Counted from the first letter of the stretch, positions 16,316-24,898 are shown. The stretch: DNA of 64,000 nucleotides from Myxococcales bacterium (GCA_029861865.1 JAOTYL010000002.1:434001-498000); one strand, 5' to 3'. Program-made: numbers and translations. Notes: a model not told the origin generated them from the letters alone.

Positions 16316-17349
16316 CAGCTGCCCCCGTCGAGCTCGATGCGCGCACCTCCACGAGCAAGCGACGCTGCACCCGCTTCGAGCGTGCGCACGACCTCGAGCC
16401 CCGATTGCCCATCTGCCACCGGCGCCTTCCGGGTCCGCACAGCATCGAGAAAGGCTGAGCACTCCCTTCGAAGCGGCTCAGCCATCTTGAGCGCCGGGAT
16501 GCGAATGTCCCCCGTTCGAATGCGAACGCCCTCTTCATAAGAGACGGTTGCGGGAGGCTCGACACCCTTGTCGAAGACCGCGAGCTTTTGATCTGGGGAA
16601 GTGTCGTCGAACACCGCCATTTTTCGATCGCCCACGACCGTGAGCTTTCGGATCTTGTGCGGGTCGAGCCAGCTCACGTGAATGTGAGCCATCCGCCCTC
16701 CCGGATAGTGCATTGTCGCGAAAACGACATCTTCGACGCCGCGCTCGGGTTGAAGGTAGCACGAACCGGTCGCGCTCACGGCTTGGGGAGGTGCACCGAG
16801 CAGATAGTTGGCGACCGAGATGTCGTGCGGGGCCAGCGACCACCAGGCGTTTTCCTCCCGGCGGACTACACCGAGGTTCACGCGTTGGGCATAGATGTAG
16901 AGCACGTCCCCAAGCTCGCCACTATGCACCAGCTTCTTGAGACGCTCGACGGCGGGGTGATAGAGGAGCAGATGCCCAACCATCAGGATGCGTTCGTTCC
17001 GCTCCGCGAGCGAGCATAGCGACCTGGCCTGAGCGCCGGAAAGGCAAAGCGGTTTTTCGACGAACACATCGCGGCCTGCCACGAGCGCAGCCTCGGCCAG
17101 CTCGAAGTGCGATGGGGCGGGCGTTGCCACGACGACCGCCGACACGGAGGCGTCACTCAACACAGCATCGAAGTCCCCAACCGCCGAAACGCTCGGATAC
17201 GTCGCGGCCATCGTCGTACGAATTGCTTCGTCGCGATCGCAGATGTAGCGCAAATCGGCCGCCGGCAGAGCTGCGTAGTTACGGACGTGGTTCTTGCCCC
17301 ATCCGCCGGCACCGACGACAGCAACCCCAATTGCTTCGCTCCGACTCAA
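16315..17349 (-). CDS. wbpB: WbpB-type Gfo/Idh/MocA sugar-nucleotide dehydrogenase
   Basis: 344 aa. The N-terminal Rossmann loop GAGGWGKNH and the EKP motif (VFVEKPLCLSG) place it in the Gfo/Idh/MocA family. A second motif, WWSLAPHDISV, contains the His-Asp pair expected at the active site. In the WbpA-B-E-D pathway, WbpB oxidises C3 of UDP-GlcNAc-uronate. It is the first gene of a three-gene overlapping operon. WbpA (6-dehydrogenase) and WbpI (epimerase) are not in the window. Confidence 0.85.
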   Translation of the reverse strand: MSRSEAIGVAVVGAGGWGKNHVRNYAALPAADLRYICDRDEAIRTTMAATYPSVSAVGDFDAVLSDASVSAVVVATPAPSHFELAEAALVAGRDVFVEKPLCLSGAQARSLCSLAERNERILMVGHLLLYHPAVERLKKLVHSGELGDVLYIYAQRVNLGVVRREENAWWSLAPHDISVANYLLGAPPQAVSATGSCYLQPERGVEDVVFATMHYPGGRMAHIHVSWLDPHKIRKLTVVGDRKMAVFDDTSPDQKLAVFDKGVEPPATVSYEEGVRIRTGDIRIPALKMAEPLRRECSAFLDAVRTRKAPVADGQSGLEVVRTLEAGAASLARGGARIELDGGS

Positions 17350-17418
17350 GCCGCCCCCCGCATCATCGATAGAGCTTAGCAGGGCGGGTGCGCTTCGAGA
17401 AAACTCTGGGGGGAGCTG

Positions 17419-19791
17419 TCAACGAAGCATCGATCTACACTCGGAAACGAAACGCCCCTTCCCGAGCTTCACGCAGTTCAAATAGGCCTGACGCGCGCCC
17501 TGGCGGTCGCCTCGGTCGTGGCGAGCGGCGCCGAGGGTTACCCAGGCCAGGGCATTCGCTGGATCGATTGCAGTCGCTCGTTCGGCCAGCTCGGCCGCTT
17601 CACGGGTACGTTGCCGTCCGAGCTGCAACCGTGCGAGCTCGGCCAACGCGTCACTCGCCTGCGGATCGAGCTCGATGGCCCGCCGATACGCAGCCACGGC
17701 ACGCGAACCGCGCTTCAACTGACGCGCAAGCGCGAGCTGAGCCTCATAGGTATCCTCCGCCCCGGTCTTGGCATGAACCGGAGGAGCTCCTGTCTCTGCC
17801 GCTTCCGCTGCCCCTGTCACGGCCCCTGCTTCTGTCCCTGCCGCTGCCGCTGCCTCTGTCTCTGCCCCTGTCGCTGCCTCTGTCTCTGTCCCTGCCCCTG
17901 TCTCTGTCCCTGTCACTGCCTCTGTCCCTGCCCCTGCCTCTGTCCCTTCCCCTGTCACCGCTTCACCCATTTGCTTAGAGTCTCGCGACGGCAGCAAGTA
18001 CATCAACGCCACAATTCCGAAGGCCAACAGGGCGATCCACACGAAGCGCGCCGGGCTCTGAGCTTGAGCCTCCTTGGGCACTCGCGCAGCGCCGGGAATG
18101 GTCCGTTGAGCGGTGGGGCTCGGAGCTGCCGGCTTGTCGAAGACCTCTTCGTAGGTGAGCGGCGGCGGGTCGGCTTCCGGCGGTTCGCGGTATTCGAGGA
18201 TCGCATCCCGGTGCTCTTCTTCAACGCGATCGCTCACCACGTCGATCGCCTGGGCGCGCGGAGGCGTCGACCGAACGAATGGGCCGGGGGGTGGGTCCGA
18301 GTCGATGATGGCAATCGCTTCCGTAACCTCGGGATCGTCTCGAAGCTCGTCGAGGGTTCGGTCCCACTGACCAACTTCGACTGTCTCCCGCGTCGTCTCG
18401 TCGCCGAGACTCGCTACCTCCGGAACTCGACCCGCCCAATTCAAGATCGTGCCCCCACCCCGCACGGTCTGAAACCCTGTCGGCGTATGCTTCCTGGGAC
18501 GCGCCGTGGGCGGTGGCGGGGCAGGCCCCCACCCCGCCGGGCCCGCGGTCGATCCCGGCGACGGGAGTGACTCCGGGGTCGGAGCCAAATCGGATGCGAG
18601 GCCCGAAACGGACTCGCGCTTCGGCAGCGGAGGCGGAGCCGGTACGGAGATCGGCATCGACGCCCGCTCGGAGAACGGCACCAACTCCGTCTCGGGCAAG
18701 CGGCTAGTCCCAGGGATCGCGATCGGAGTGAGCGGTGGCTTCGGGCCGGGACCCGGAAGCGTGTTAACCGGCGCTTTCGGGGGCATCGAGGAGAGCGGCA
18801 TGGGCATCTGCGCGAGTATCGGAATACTTTCCTTCACCTCGCCGACCTCGCGAATGATCCCCTCGAAGTAGAGATCGACGACTTTGCGGAGCGCTTCTAC
18901 GTGGTCGCCCCCATGCGCGCGAATGGCCTCGCCGGTCGTCCGAACGCCGTCGATCAAACGCACCATAGTGTTCTGTTCGTCGGGGGTTTCGTGGAGGCGA
19001 TCACGCAGAACATCTGCGTCGACTTCGAGCACCGCATCAAATGGGGGAAGCAATTCGGACAGACGGCTCCACTCGTCGAGCCGGCGCATGCCTTCCATCA
19101 GCAACGCCTGCGTCGTTCGGTGGACAGTGCGCTCGACCAGGCTCACTCGACAAAACTCGAGGTCGAACGTCCCGTCTCGCCAGAGCAACAATCGGTAAAC
19201 CGCGTCCTCCCCGCCGAGATCCTCGACAGCAGCGTGGATCACCGCTCCCGAATCGAAAGAGATCATCCCCTCATCGCCGACCGCCGAGGCCAGGTTCAGC
19301 ACACCCGACTTCCGGCTCACGTCGATCGTCTGAAGGAGGTCGACCACGCTCATCTCCGACAGCGACCCGCTGAACCGGGTCCGATCGTCGCCCGTTCGCT
19401 GGGCCAAACCTTCACGAGCTTGTCTAGCGAGCTCCAGGCCGACTCGCGCGATCACCTCACGGATGTAGATCGGCTTCGTGAGATAATCCTCGACCCCGAG
19501 CTCGAGCCCACGGATCTTGCTTTCGATCGACTCGTCACTCGACAAGAACATGAACGGAATCCGTGACCACTCGGGGTTCTGTCGGAGTTGCTCGACGAAT
19601 TCGAAGCCGTTCATATCGGCGAAAGCCGTGTCCGACAGAATCAGGTCCGGCTTATTGGTGTGTAGGATCTCGAAGGCCTTACCCACACTGGGACAGCCAG
19701 CCACGTTGTAACCGGCATTACGCAAGCTCACCTCCAACACCCGGAGGCTGCGGGGATCCGCGTCGACGACGAGAAGGTTTTGCTTGGTCAC
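17419..19791 (-). CDS. Receiver-DUF4388(PATAN)-TPR membrane signalling protein
   Basis: 790 aa. Residues 1-125 are a receiver domain (LLVVDADPR, phospho-acceptor in LILSDTAF, lysine in YLTKPI). A DUF4388/PATAN domain follows (FSGSLSEMSVVDLLQTID, about 140-230). After a long Pro-rich stretch there is one transmembrane helix (FVWIALLAFGIVALMYLL). Next comes a Glu/Thr/Ala/Gly linker coded by hexamer array C, then C-terminal TPR repeats. Receiver-DUF4388 proteins are common in Myxococcota. Output unknown. The start is GTG, only 19 bases from the divergent lipoprotein gene's start. Confidence 0.8.
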   Translation of the reverse strand: MTKQNLLVVDADPRSLRVLEVSLRNAGYNVAGCPSVGKAFEILHTNKPDLILSDTAFADMNGFEFVEQLRQNPEWSRIPFMFLSSDESIESKIRGLELGVEDYLTKPIYIREVIARVGLELARQAREGLAQRTGDDRTRFSGSLSEMSVVDLLQTIDVSRKSGVLNLASAVGDEGMISFDSGAVIHAAVEDLGGEDAVYRLLLWRDGTFDLEFCRVSLVERTVHRTTQALLMEGMRRLDEWSRLSELLPPFDAVLEVDADVLRDRLHETPDEQNTMVRLIDGVRTTGEAIRAHGGDHVEALRKVVDLYFEGIIREVGEVKESIPILAQMPMPLSSMPPKAPVNTLPGPGPKPPLTPIAIPGTSRLPETELVPFSERASMPISVPAPPPLPKRESVSGLASDLAPTPESLPSPGSTAGPAGWGPAPPPPTARPRKHTPTGFQTVRGGGTILNWAGRVPEVASLGDETTRETVEVGQWDRTLDELRDDPEVTEAIAIIDSDPPPGPFVRSTPPRAQAIDVVSDRVEEEHRDAILEYREPPEADPPPLTYEEVFDKPAAPSPTAQRTIPGAARVPKEAQAQSPARFVWIALLAFGIVALMYLLPSRDSKQMGEAVTGEGTEAGAGTEAVTGTETGAGTETEAATGAETEAAAAAGTEAGAVTGAAEAAETGAPPVHAKTGAEDTYEAQLALARQLKRGSRAVAAYRRAIELDPQASDALAELARLQLGRQRTREAAELAERATAIDPANALAWVTLGAARHDRGDRQGARQAYLNCVKLGKGRFVSECRSMLR
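17789..17956 (-). repeat. Hexamer tandem array C (coding, linker after a transmembrane helix)
   Basis: Twenty-eight 6-bp units, mostly NCTGYC on the plus strand, which is GRCAGN on the sense strand. They encode alternating [EGAT]-[TA] residues between the transmembrane helix and the TPR region. The reading frame of the unit differs from array A by one base. Confidence 0.9.
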
Positions 19792-19810
19792 TGCTCAGTG
19801 ATAAATTGAG

Positions 19811-20200
19811 ATGGGCACAATGAAAAACCCTAAATGCATGCTAGGCGTGATCATCGGCGCAGTAATCGTGCTCGGCGCCTGCGAAAAGCAGAGCGCCGAC
19901 ATGGCGTTTGACAGGCTCGACCCCGACTTTGGCGGCCTTCAGGGTGGCAAGAGCGTCCGGGTCCTCGGCGACAATATCCGGTTGGACATTGGCTACTCGG
20001 TCCTCTTCGGTCAGCAGATCTCCCCTCAAGTGTCGATCGAGAGCGAAAAGGCCTTGATCGCCGTGACGCCGCGGACGATCGATCCAGGTCGCGTGGATGT
20101 GGTGGTTCGAACCGACGATGGCTCGGTCTTTCGGATCAACGAGGGGTTTCAGTACGTCAATCAGGCCGGGAACCTGCTCGACGAGCCCGAGAAGCCGTGA
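19811..20200 (+). CDS. IPT/TIG-like lipoprotein
   Basis: 129 aa. A short charged start, a hydrophobic stretch and the lipobox VLGAC give a lipoprotein with Cys near residue 24. The mature part looks like a single IPT/TIG immunoglobulin-like fold (GGLQGGKSVRVLGDNI, ending DDGSVFRINEGFQYV). The start may be ATG 19811 or 19820. The start is 19 bases from the divergent receiver gene. Function unknown; TIG lipoproteins usually bind other surface components. Confidence 0.7.
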   Translation: MGTMKNPKCMLGVIIGAVIVLGACEKQSADMAFDRLDPDFGGLQGGKSVRVLGDNIRLDIGYSVLFGQQISPQVSIESEKALIAVTPRTIDPGRVDVVVRTDDGSVFRINEGFQYVNQAGNLLDEPEKP

Positions 20201-20211
20201 ACGGCAGTGCG

Positions 20212-20409
20212 TCACGAGCCGCCATCTGGGTCGGCCGGCATGTCGAGCCCGCCATCGGTTGCTACAAGGCAAACCCCGCTTAGGCAAACGAGCCCTGTCT
20301 TGCACTGACCCGTGCGCGTACACGGCTCGTCGACGTCCTTGGGGGTAATGCTCGTCCCACAGCCAAGCAACGCGAACAAGAATGCCAAACACGATAGGCG
20401 CCTCACCAT
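20212..20409 (-). CDS. Small Cys-rich lipoprotein
   Basis: 65 aa from ATG 20409. After a signal segment (LSCLAFLFALLGC, lipobox LLGC) the mature peptide has four cysteines spaced C-x5-C-x5-C-x4-C and ends in an acidic Gly/Asp tail. Short secreted peptides of this kind are frequent in Myxococcota. Function unknown. Upstream in-frame ATG 20460 would add non-signal residues. Convergent with the preceding TIG lipoprotein gene. Confidence 0.65.
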   Translation of the reverse strand: MVRRLSCLAFLFALLGCGTSITPKDVDEPCTRTGQCKTGLVCLSGVCLVATDGGLDMPADPDGGS

Positions 20410-20479
20410 CGCGGGGACGATAGCGCAGCTCACGATCCGGGACCACGCCCCGCAAATCAAACACTGCTAGGCTCCGATC

Positions 20480-21709
20480 GTGGACATTCGCGTCCTTATC
20501 ACCGAGCTCTTCGAGAAGCTGAGCCTCATCGCTACCGCGGGCCTTCTCGGTGTCCTGGTGCCACCGCTCCGCAATCGGTTGCTTGGCGTTGGGCGACCCC
20601 GGGATATCTGGGTGGCGGTCGTGTTTGGACTCTTGTTGTCGCTTTGGGGCTCGACGATGGGCTTTGCGTGGCTTGGGCATCACCTGAATCTCCGAGCGGT
20701 CGGAATCATGATCGCCGGAATTCTCGGCGGTGCTAGGGCGGGAGCCCTTACCGGCCTGTTGGCGGGCTTGTTCTTCGTCGCCCGTGTCGCTCCGGACGCG
20801 GGTGTCTGGGCGCTCGGGGCTTCGATTCTCGACGGATGGCTGGCCGGTCGCATTGCAGAGCGCAAGGAGCGGTGGTTCGTCGGTTGGCGTGCCATTCGGG
20901 CCGCTGCTCTGATTCAGCTGGCGAGTCTGACGATCGTCGCCCTCGGAATCGGCGTCTCGGGCGGTAATACCGTAGGCGCGCTTCCGTCTCTAGGGGCTCA
21001 ACTGCTCGGTGTGGCGGCCGGCGTCGCGCTTTGGGTGAACGTGGCACGCGTCGTGCTGGCGCGCGAAGAGCAGGCCGTCGCTCTCGTTGCCGCTCAAGCG
21101 GCGGCGAACGAGCTCTCACTTCAAGCGTTGAGGAGTCGCCTCGAGCCGCACTTTCTCTTCAACGCCCTCAACACATTGCGCGCAACCATCCGTACGGACC
21201 CCGATCGCGCCCGTGGGCTCGTGTCCGATCTAGCCGATCTGTACCGATATCTCTTGCACCATCCGCGCGACGCTTCACTGGACAACGAGGTCGAGCACGC
21301 ATGTGCGTACCTGGCAATCGAACGAGCGAGGCTCGGCGAAGAAAGGCTGGCTGTCCGTACCGCGATTGACGAGAACGTCCGCGACACACGCGTCCCTGCA
21401 CTCCTCCTTCAACCCATTGTCGAGAACGCGGTCAAGCACGGCATTACCCCCAAAGATGGCGTCGGCACCATCACCATTCGCGCGCGGGACCTCGGTGACC
21501 TCGTCCGCATCGAAGTCGAGGATGAGGCGGACGGCCCGGCGAGCCATCCTCCGACCAAGGGGTCCGGCCTCGCCCTCACAACGTTGCGCAAGAGGCTCGA
21601 GAGGCAGTACAACGGAAACGCAGCGCTTCGGCTTTCGCCCCTCGAGCGCGGGACTCTCGTGACCGTGGACCTTCCGAAAATGCCTGGAGACATCGGAGAA
21701 AACGCATGA
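20480..21709 (+). CDS. LytS-type sensor histidine kinase
   Basis: 409 aa from GTG. The N-terminal half has about five or six transmembrane segments, as in the 5TM-LYT group (LLLSLWGSTMGFAW, LTGLLAGLFFVARV). The kinase core is of the His_kinase/LytS kind, with the phospho-acceptor His in LEPHFLFNALNTL. The N-box QPIVENAVKHG and a GSGLALTTLRKRL ATP-lid region follow. It overlaps the response-regulator gene by 4 bases, so they form a two-component pair. The signal is unknown. Confidence 0.9.
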   Translation: MDIRVLITELFEKLSLIATAGLLGVLVPPLRNRLLGVGRPRDIWVAVVFGLLLSLWGSTMGFAWLGHHLNLRAVGIMIAGILGGARAGALTGLLAGLFFVARVAPDAGVWALGASILDGWLAGRIAERKERWFVGWRAIRAAALIQLASLTIVALGIGVSGGNTVGALPSLGAQLLGVAAGVALWVNVARVVLAREEQAVALVAAQAAANELSLQALRSRLEPHFLFNALNTLRATIRTDPDRARGLVSDLADLYRYLLHHPRDASLDNEVEHACAYLAIERARLGEERLAVRTAIDENVRDTRVPALLLQPIVENAVKHGITPKDGVGTITIRARDLGDLVRIEVEDEADGPASHPPTKGSGLALTTLRKRLERQYNGNAALRLSPLERGTLVTVDLPKMPGDIGENA

Positions 21710-22434
21710 CGTTGCGAGCGATCGTCGTCGATGATGAGCCGCTCGCCCGGGACGAGCTGAAGTTCCTGCTCGGTCAGTGTGAGGGCGTCGAAGTCGTCGG
21801 CGAGGCGAGGAACGCCACCGAGGCGCAAGCACTCTGTGAGGAGCAAGAACCGCATGTTGCCTTCGTGGACCTTCGAATGCCAGGTCCCGACGGGGTGGCG
21901 TTGGCTGAGAGCCTGATGGCCAAAGCGCCGCAGATGAAGGTCGTCATCGTGTCCGCGCACGACGAAGGAGCCCTTCGCGCATTCGAGGCACGTGTCGCGG
22001 ACTATTTGCTCAAGCCAGTCCGGCTCGAACGACTCCGCCAAGCCGTGCACCGGGTTGAGGACAGCAGCTCGAGCGCCTCGGGCACGCACGAGCGCCTCGA
22101 TCGCATCGCCGTGCGGAGGCGCGACGCATACGTGGTGTTGGAGTTGAGCGATGTCGTTTATTTCGAGGTGAAAGACGAGCTGGTCTGGGCCGTCACTGGG
22201 ACCGATCGTTTTTCGATCGAAAAGACGCTTGCGACTCTCGAGGAAGAGCTGGATCCCGAGCTCTTCTTTCGATCGCACCGAGGCTTCATCGTCCGGCTCG
22301 ACCGCATCCGAGCGATCGAGCCTGTCGGCGCCGGCACTTACCAACTGCTGCTAGACCATCCCGAAGAGCCCAAGGTTCCGCTGGCTCGCGAGCGCGCTAA
22401 GAAGCTACGCGAACGCATTCCTTTTTCGGGCTGA
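21706..22434 (+). CDS. LytR/AlgR-type response regulator
   Basis: 242 aa. The N-terminal receiver (IVVDDEPLARDEL; phospho-acceptor in AFVDLRMPG; lysine in DYLLKPV) is joined to a C-terminal LytTR DNA-binding domain. The LytTR signature region is DVVYFEVKDELVWAV and FFRSHRGFIVRLDRI. It is the partner of the upstream kinase (ATGA overlap). Target promoters cannot be seen. Confidence 0.93.
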   Translation: MTLRAIVVDDEPLARDELKFLLGQCEGVEVVGEARNATEAQALCEEQEPHVAFVDLRMPGPDGVALAESLMAKAPQMKVVIVSAHDEGALRAFEARVADYLLKPVRLERLRQAVHRVEDSSSSASGTHERLDRIAVRRRDAYVVLELSDVVYFEVKDELVWAVTGTDRFSIEKTLATLEEELDPELFFRSHRGFIVRLDRIRAIEPVGAGTYQLLLDHPEEPKVPLARERAKKLRERIPFSG

Positions 22435-22484
22435 GCCGACGAAACCGTTGAGTCTGGCGGGGCGTTGGTGCTACATCGGTGCGC

Positions 22485-23264
22485 ATGCGGGGAAGCTCGA
22501 GACTGTTGCGGTTCTCTCTCGTCGGTGCCCTGGCCCTGGCATTCACCCTGTCCGCTTGTAAGAAGGGCAAGAGCTCGTCGAATGCGAATGAGGCCGCGAG
22601 CCACGAGCCCAATCCATCCGGCCTGATGACGGTCGACGGTATGTACACCTACTTGGCCGACGCCGGGATCTTCGAGGATTGCGCCACCGGAGAGAAATGG
22701 CCGGTAGCCACCGAAGGCGATAACGCAGCGCTCGAGCGGGCGTACACCAGCTCCGGAGTCGAGCCGGGCTCACCGCTGCTCGTCACGGTCGATGGGCGTG
22801 TGGACCTGCGTCCCAAGATCGATGGCCCAGGTAGGGAAAACGTTCTCATCATCGAACGTTTCGTTCGCGTGCGACCGAGAGAGACCTGTGGAAGCATGAC
22901 CCCGATGGCTCTCGAGAACGTGAGCTGGGCTCTCCTCGAGCTCAACGGTAAGCCAATCGTCGTCACCTCCGAGGCCACCGCGCCGTACCTCGAGTTCAAC
23001 GCCGCGAAGAAGAGCTCCTACGGGTTTGGCGGATGCAATCGCTTCTTCGGATCCTATGACGCTGGGGAAGATCAGGCTCTCACGTTCAGCACGATCGGTG
23101 CAACACGAATGGCGTGCCCTGAAGGGACGAATCAGGAGCAGGAGCTCTTCACCGTGCTCGGGCAGACGACCCGATACGAAATTCACGGATCCAAGCTCCT
23201 GCTCTACGCGGACGACACTGTCGTGGCGCGGTTTCAGACACGGAATCTGCTGAAAACCGACTAG
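22485..23264 (+). CDS. META/HslJ-domain lipoprotein
   Basis: 259 aa from ATG 22485 (a GTG two codons earlier is possible). A signal segment ends in the lipobox LSAC, followed by KKGK. The C-terminal part is a META/HslJ-like domain, with GGCNRFFGSY and TRMACPEG as in heat-inducible lipoproteins. The middle part (residues about 50-150) shows a GEKWPVA motif reminiscent of NlpE-type domains. Role unknown; envelope stress is a family-based guess. The gene is followed directly by hexamer array D. Confidence 0.75.
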   Translation: MRGSSRLLRFSLVGALALAFTLSACKKGKSSSNANEAASHEPNPSGLMTVDGMYTYLADAGIFEDCATGEKWPVATEGDNAALERAYTSSGVEPGSPLLVTVDGRVDLRPKIDGPGRENVLIIERFVRVRPRETCGSMTPMALENVSWALLELNGKPIVVTSEATAPYLEFNAAKKSSYGFGGCNRFFGSYDAGEDQALTFSTIGATRMACPEGTNQEQELFTVLGQTTRYEIHGSKLLLYADDTVVARFQTRNLLKTD

Positions 23265-23284
23265 CCAGCGCTGACATGGGCGCT

Positions 23285-23404
23285 GACACTGGCGCTGGCA
23301 CTGACACTGGCACTGACACTGACACTGGCACTGGCACTGACACTGACACTGGCACTGGCACTGACACTGACACTGACACTGGCACTGGCACTGGCACTGA
23401 CACT
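23285..23404 (+). repeat. Hexamer tandem array D (intergenic, 20 units)
   Basis: Twenty exact-length 6-bp units without a break. Nineteen are GACACT or GGCACT and one is GGCGCT, so almost all variation is A/G at the second base. Looser copies extend upstream to the META-lipoprotein stop codon at 23264. It reads in the same sense as that gene and ends 23 bases before the next ATG. Confidence 0.95.
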
Positions 23405-23427
23405 GAGAATATGGGAGTGACCGACTC

Positions 23428-24288
23428 ATGAAGATTGGAATTGCGCCGATCAATGTCGGTGGGCCCGAGACCGCTGAGCGGATGATCGAGACCGTCCAAT
23501 ACGCCGAGAGCGCGGGGATCGAATCGGTCTGGACCTTCGAGCACGTGATCGTGCCCACGGAATACGAGTCGGTGTATCCCTACGGCAGGTCCGGAAAGAT
23601 GCCGATCGCCCCCGAAGCTTGGTTGATCGACCCGCTCATCTCACTGGCTCACATCGCTGCGGCGACCCAAACGATTCGCATCGGTACCGGGGTCAACATC
23701 TTCCCTCAAACCAACCCCCTTCTGTTTGCGAAACAAGCGGCGAGCCTCGATGTGCTGAGTGGCGGCCGCCTCGAGCTCGGGCTCGGCCTTGGGTGGCTCG
23801 CCGAAGAATACGAAGCCATGGGCACGCCCTTCGCACGGCGCGGTGCGCGATTCGACGACTATCTCGAGGCGGTGAAGAAAGTCTGGAGTGGCGAGGTCGT
23901 CGAGCACCAAAGTGAGCACCTGTCGTGGCACGACTTCAAGAGCTACCCCACCCCAACGCAGAAGCCGCACCCCCCGATTCTGATCGGCGGCACCACCAGC
24001 AAGAGCCTTCGGCGCGTCGTCGACTCCGCGCAAGGGTGGTACGCGCCAAGCGATTCACAGGAACAGCTCTCCGAAAAGATCGCCGAGCTCAAGCGAATTG
24101 CAGTCGAGGCGGGACGCTCGTTCGACACGATCGAGGTGTCGGCGAGTTGGCGAGTCAATAAGCGGCCCGATGCACTCCCGGCCTTTGAAGACCTCGGCAT
24201 CGAGCGTGCCGTGGCGTTTCTGACCTGGGCAGGTCAATCCGACCCGCGGCAGGCGATCGACGTGATCGCCTCACACGCGGGCCTCTGA
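23428..24288 (+). CDS. Luciferase-like (LLM class) flavin/F420 oxidoreductase
   Basis: 286 aa, a single TIM-barrel of the bacterial-luciferase superfamily. Visible elements are WTFEHVIVPTEY, the IRIGTGVNIFPQTNP strand-loop, SGGRLELGLGLGW and PILIGGTT. The pattern suits the subgroup annotated as F420-dependent, but cofactor and substrate are not decided by sequence alone. It stands alone, with hexamer array D directly upstream. Confidence 0.85.
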   Translation: MKIGIAPINVGGPETAERMIETVQYAESAGIESVWTFEHVIVPTEYESVYPYGRSGKMPIAPEAWLIDPLISLAHIAAATQTIRIGTGVNIFPQTNPLLFAKQAASLDVLSGGRLELGLGLGWLAEEYEAMGTPFARRGARFDDYLEAVKKVWSGEVVEHQSEHLSWHDFKSYPTPTQKPHPPILIGGTTSKSLRRVVDSAQGWYAPSDSQEQLSEKIAELKRIAVEAGRSFDTIEVSASWRVNKRPDALPAFEDLGIERAVAFLTWAGQSDPRQAIDVIASHAGL

Positions 24289-24311
24289 CGCGCCGCACAG
24301 GACGGTAACCG

Positions 24312-24725
24312 CTACGGGAAAGCGGGAGCGATACACATGCCCCAGGCAATCGCTTCGTTGTTGCAGTTCTGTGTCTCCTCGTCGCACTCGTTGTCCTCGA
24401 GGCAACTGAGGTATGCGTCGCCCTGGGAGCCACAGTCGTCGTTGAACTGAGGTAGGAACTCATTGCACGTCGAAACACACTGCTCGAACTCCATGGCTGT
24501 CGGGTCGACGCCCTCGAAGTCGCAGGTGCCGCTACAGATCGCCTCGCAGGTGCTCGACGAAGGGCCACCGCCACCGCCTGTCGCGCCGGTTCCGCCACCG
24601 CCTGTGGCACCGGTTCCGTTGGTCCCGCCGGTCCCGTCTCCCTCGCCGTCACCTCCGCAGCCGGTGATCGCCAACATCGACCCGAAAACGATCGACAACA
24701 AAATATGCTGCTTTTTCATCCTCAT
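24312..24725 (-). CDS. Cys-rich lipoprotein with Gly/Thr linker
   Basis: 137 aa. AGGAG lies 5 bases before ATG 24725. Signal peptide with lipobox ITGC is followed by a Gly/Thr/Asp linker containing two copies of GTGATGGG. The mature C-terminal half has about ten cysteines and many acidic residues, suggesting a disulphide-rich exported domain. No family recognised with confidence. Confidence 0.7.
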   Translation of the reverse strand: MRMKKQHILLSIVFGSMLAITGCGGDGEGDGTGGTNGTGATGGGGTGATGGGGGPSSSTCEAICSGTCDFEGVDPTAMEFEQCVSTCNEFLPQFNDDCGSQGDAYLSCLEDNECDEETQNCNNEAIAWGMCIAPAFP

Positions 24726-24869
24726 TGTCTCCTTCGCCGCCGTGTCGGCCAGCGTTGAGGCCGACTGCTACCAGCTGGGGACACTTTGGTAAAGCAATTC
24801 TGCATGTACCGAAGGCCGGCGGCAGTATCAACTTGGAGTCTCGGGACGTCGGCAGGCGCGATCCCCGCC

Positions 24870-24898
24870 TTGACGGCCCCAAACCGCACGCCCATACT
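24870..24898 (+). promoter_or_regulatory. Candidate sigma-70 promoter for rpsO-pnp-dut
   Basis: TTGACG (5 of 6 to the -35 consensus), 17 bases, then CATACT (4 of 6 to the -10). It sits 59 bases before the rpsO start. The rest of the 231-base gap upstream of rpsO shows no gene. Confidence 0.5.

Noticed and set aside
15323-16540. 405-residue open frame on the plus strand
   Set aside because: Antisense to the wbpE, wbpD and wbpB genes; no motif.
23265-23427. CRISPR array in the repetitive gap
   Set aside because: The unit is 6 bp with no spacers, so it is a tandem repeat; no cas genes are present.
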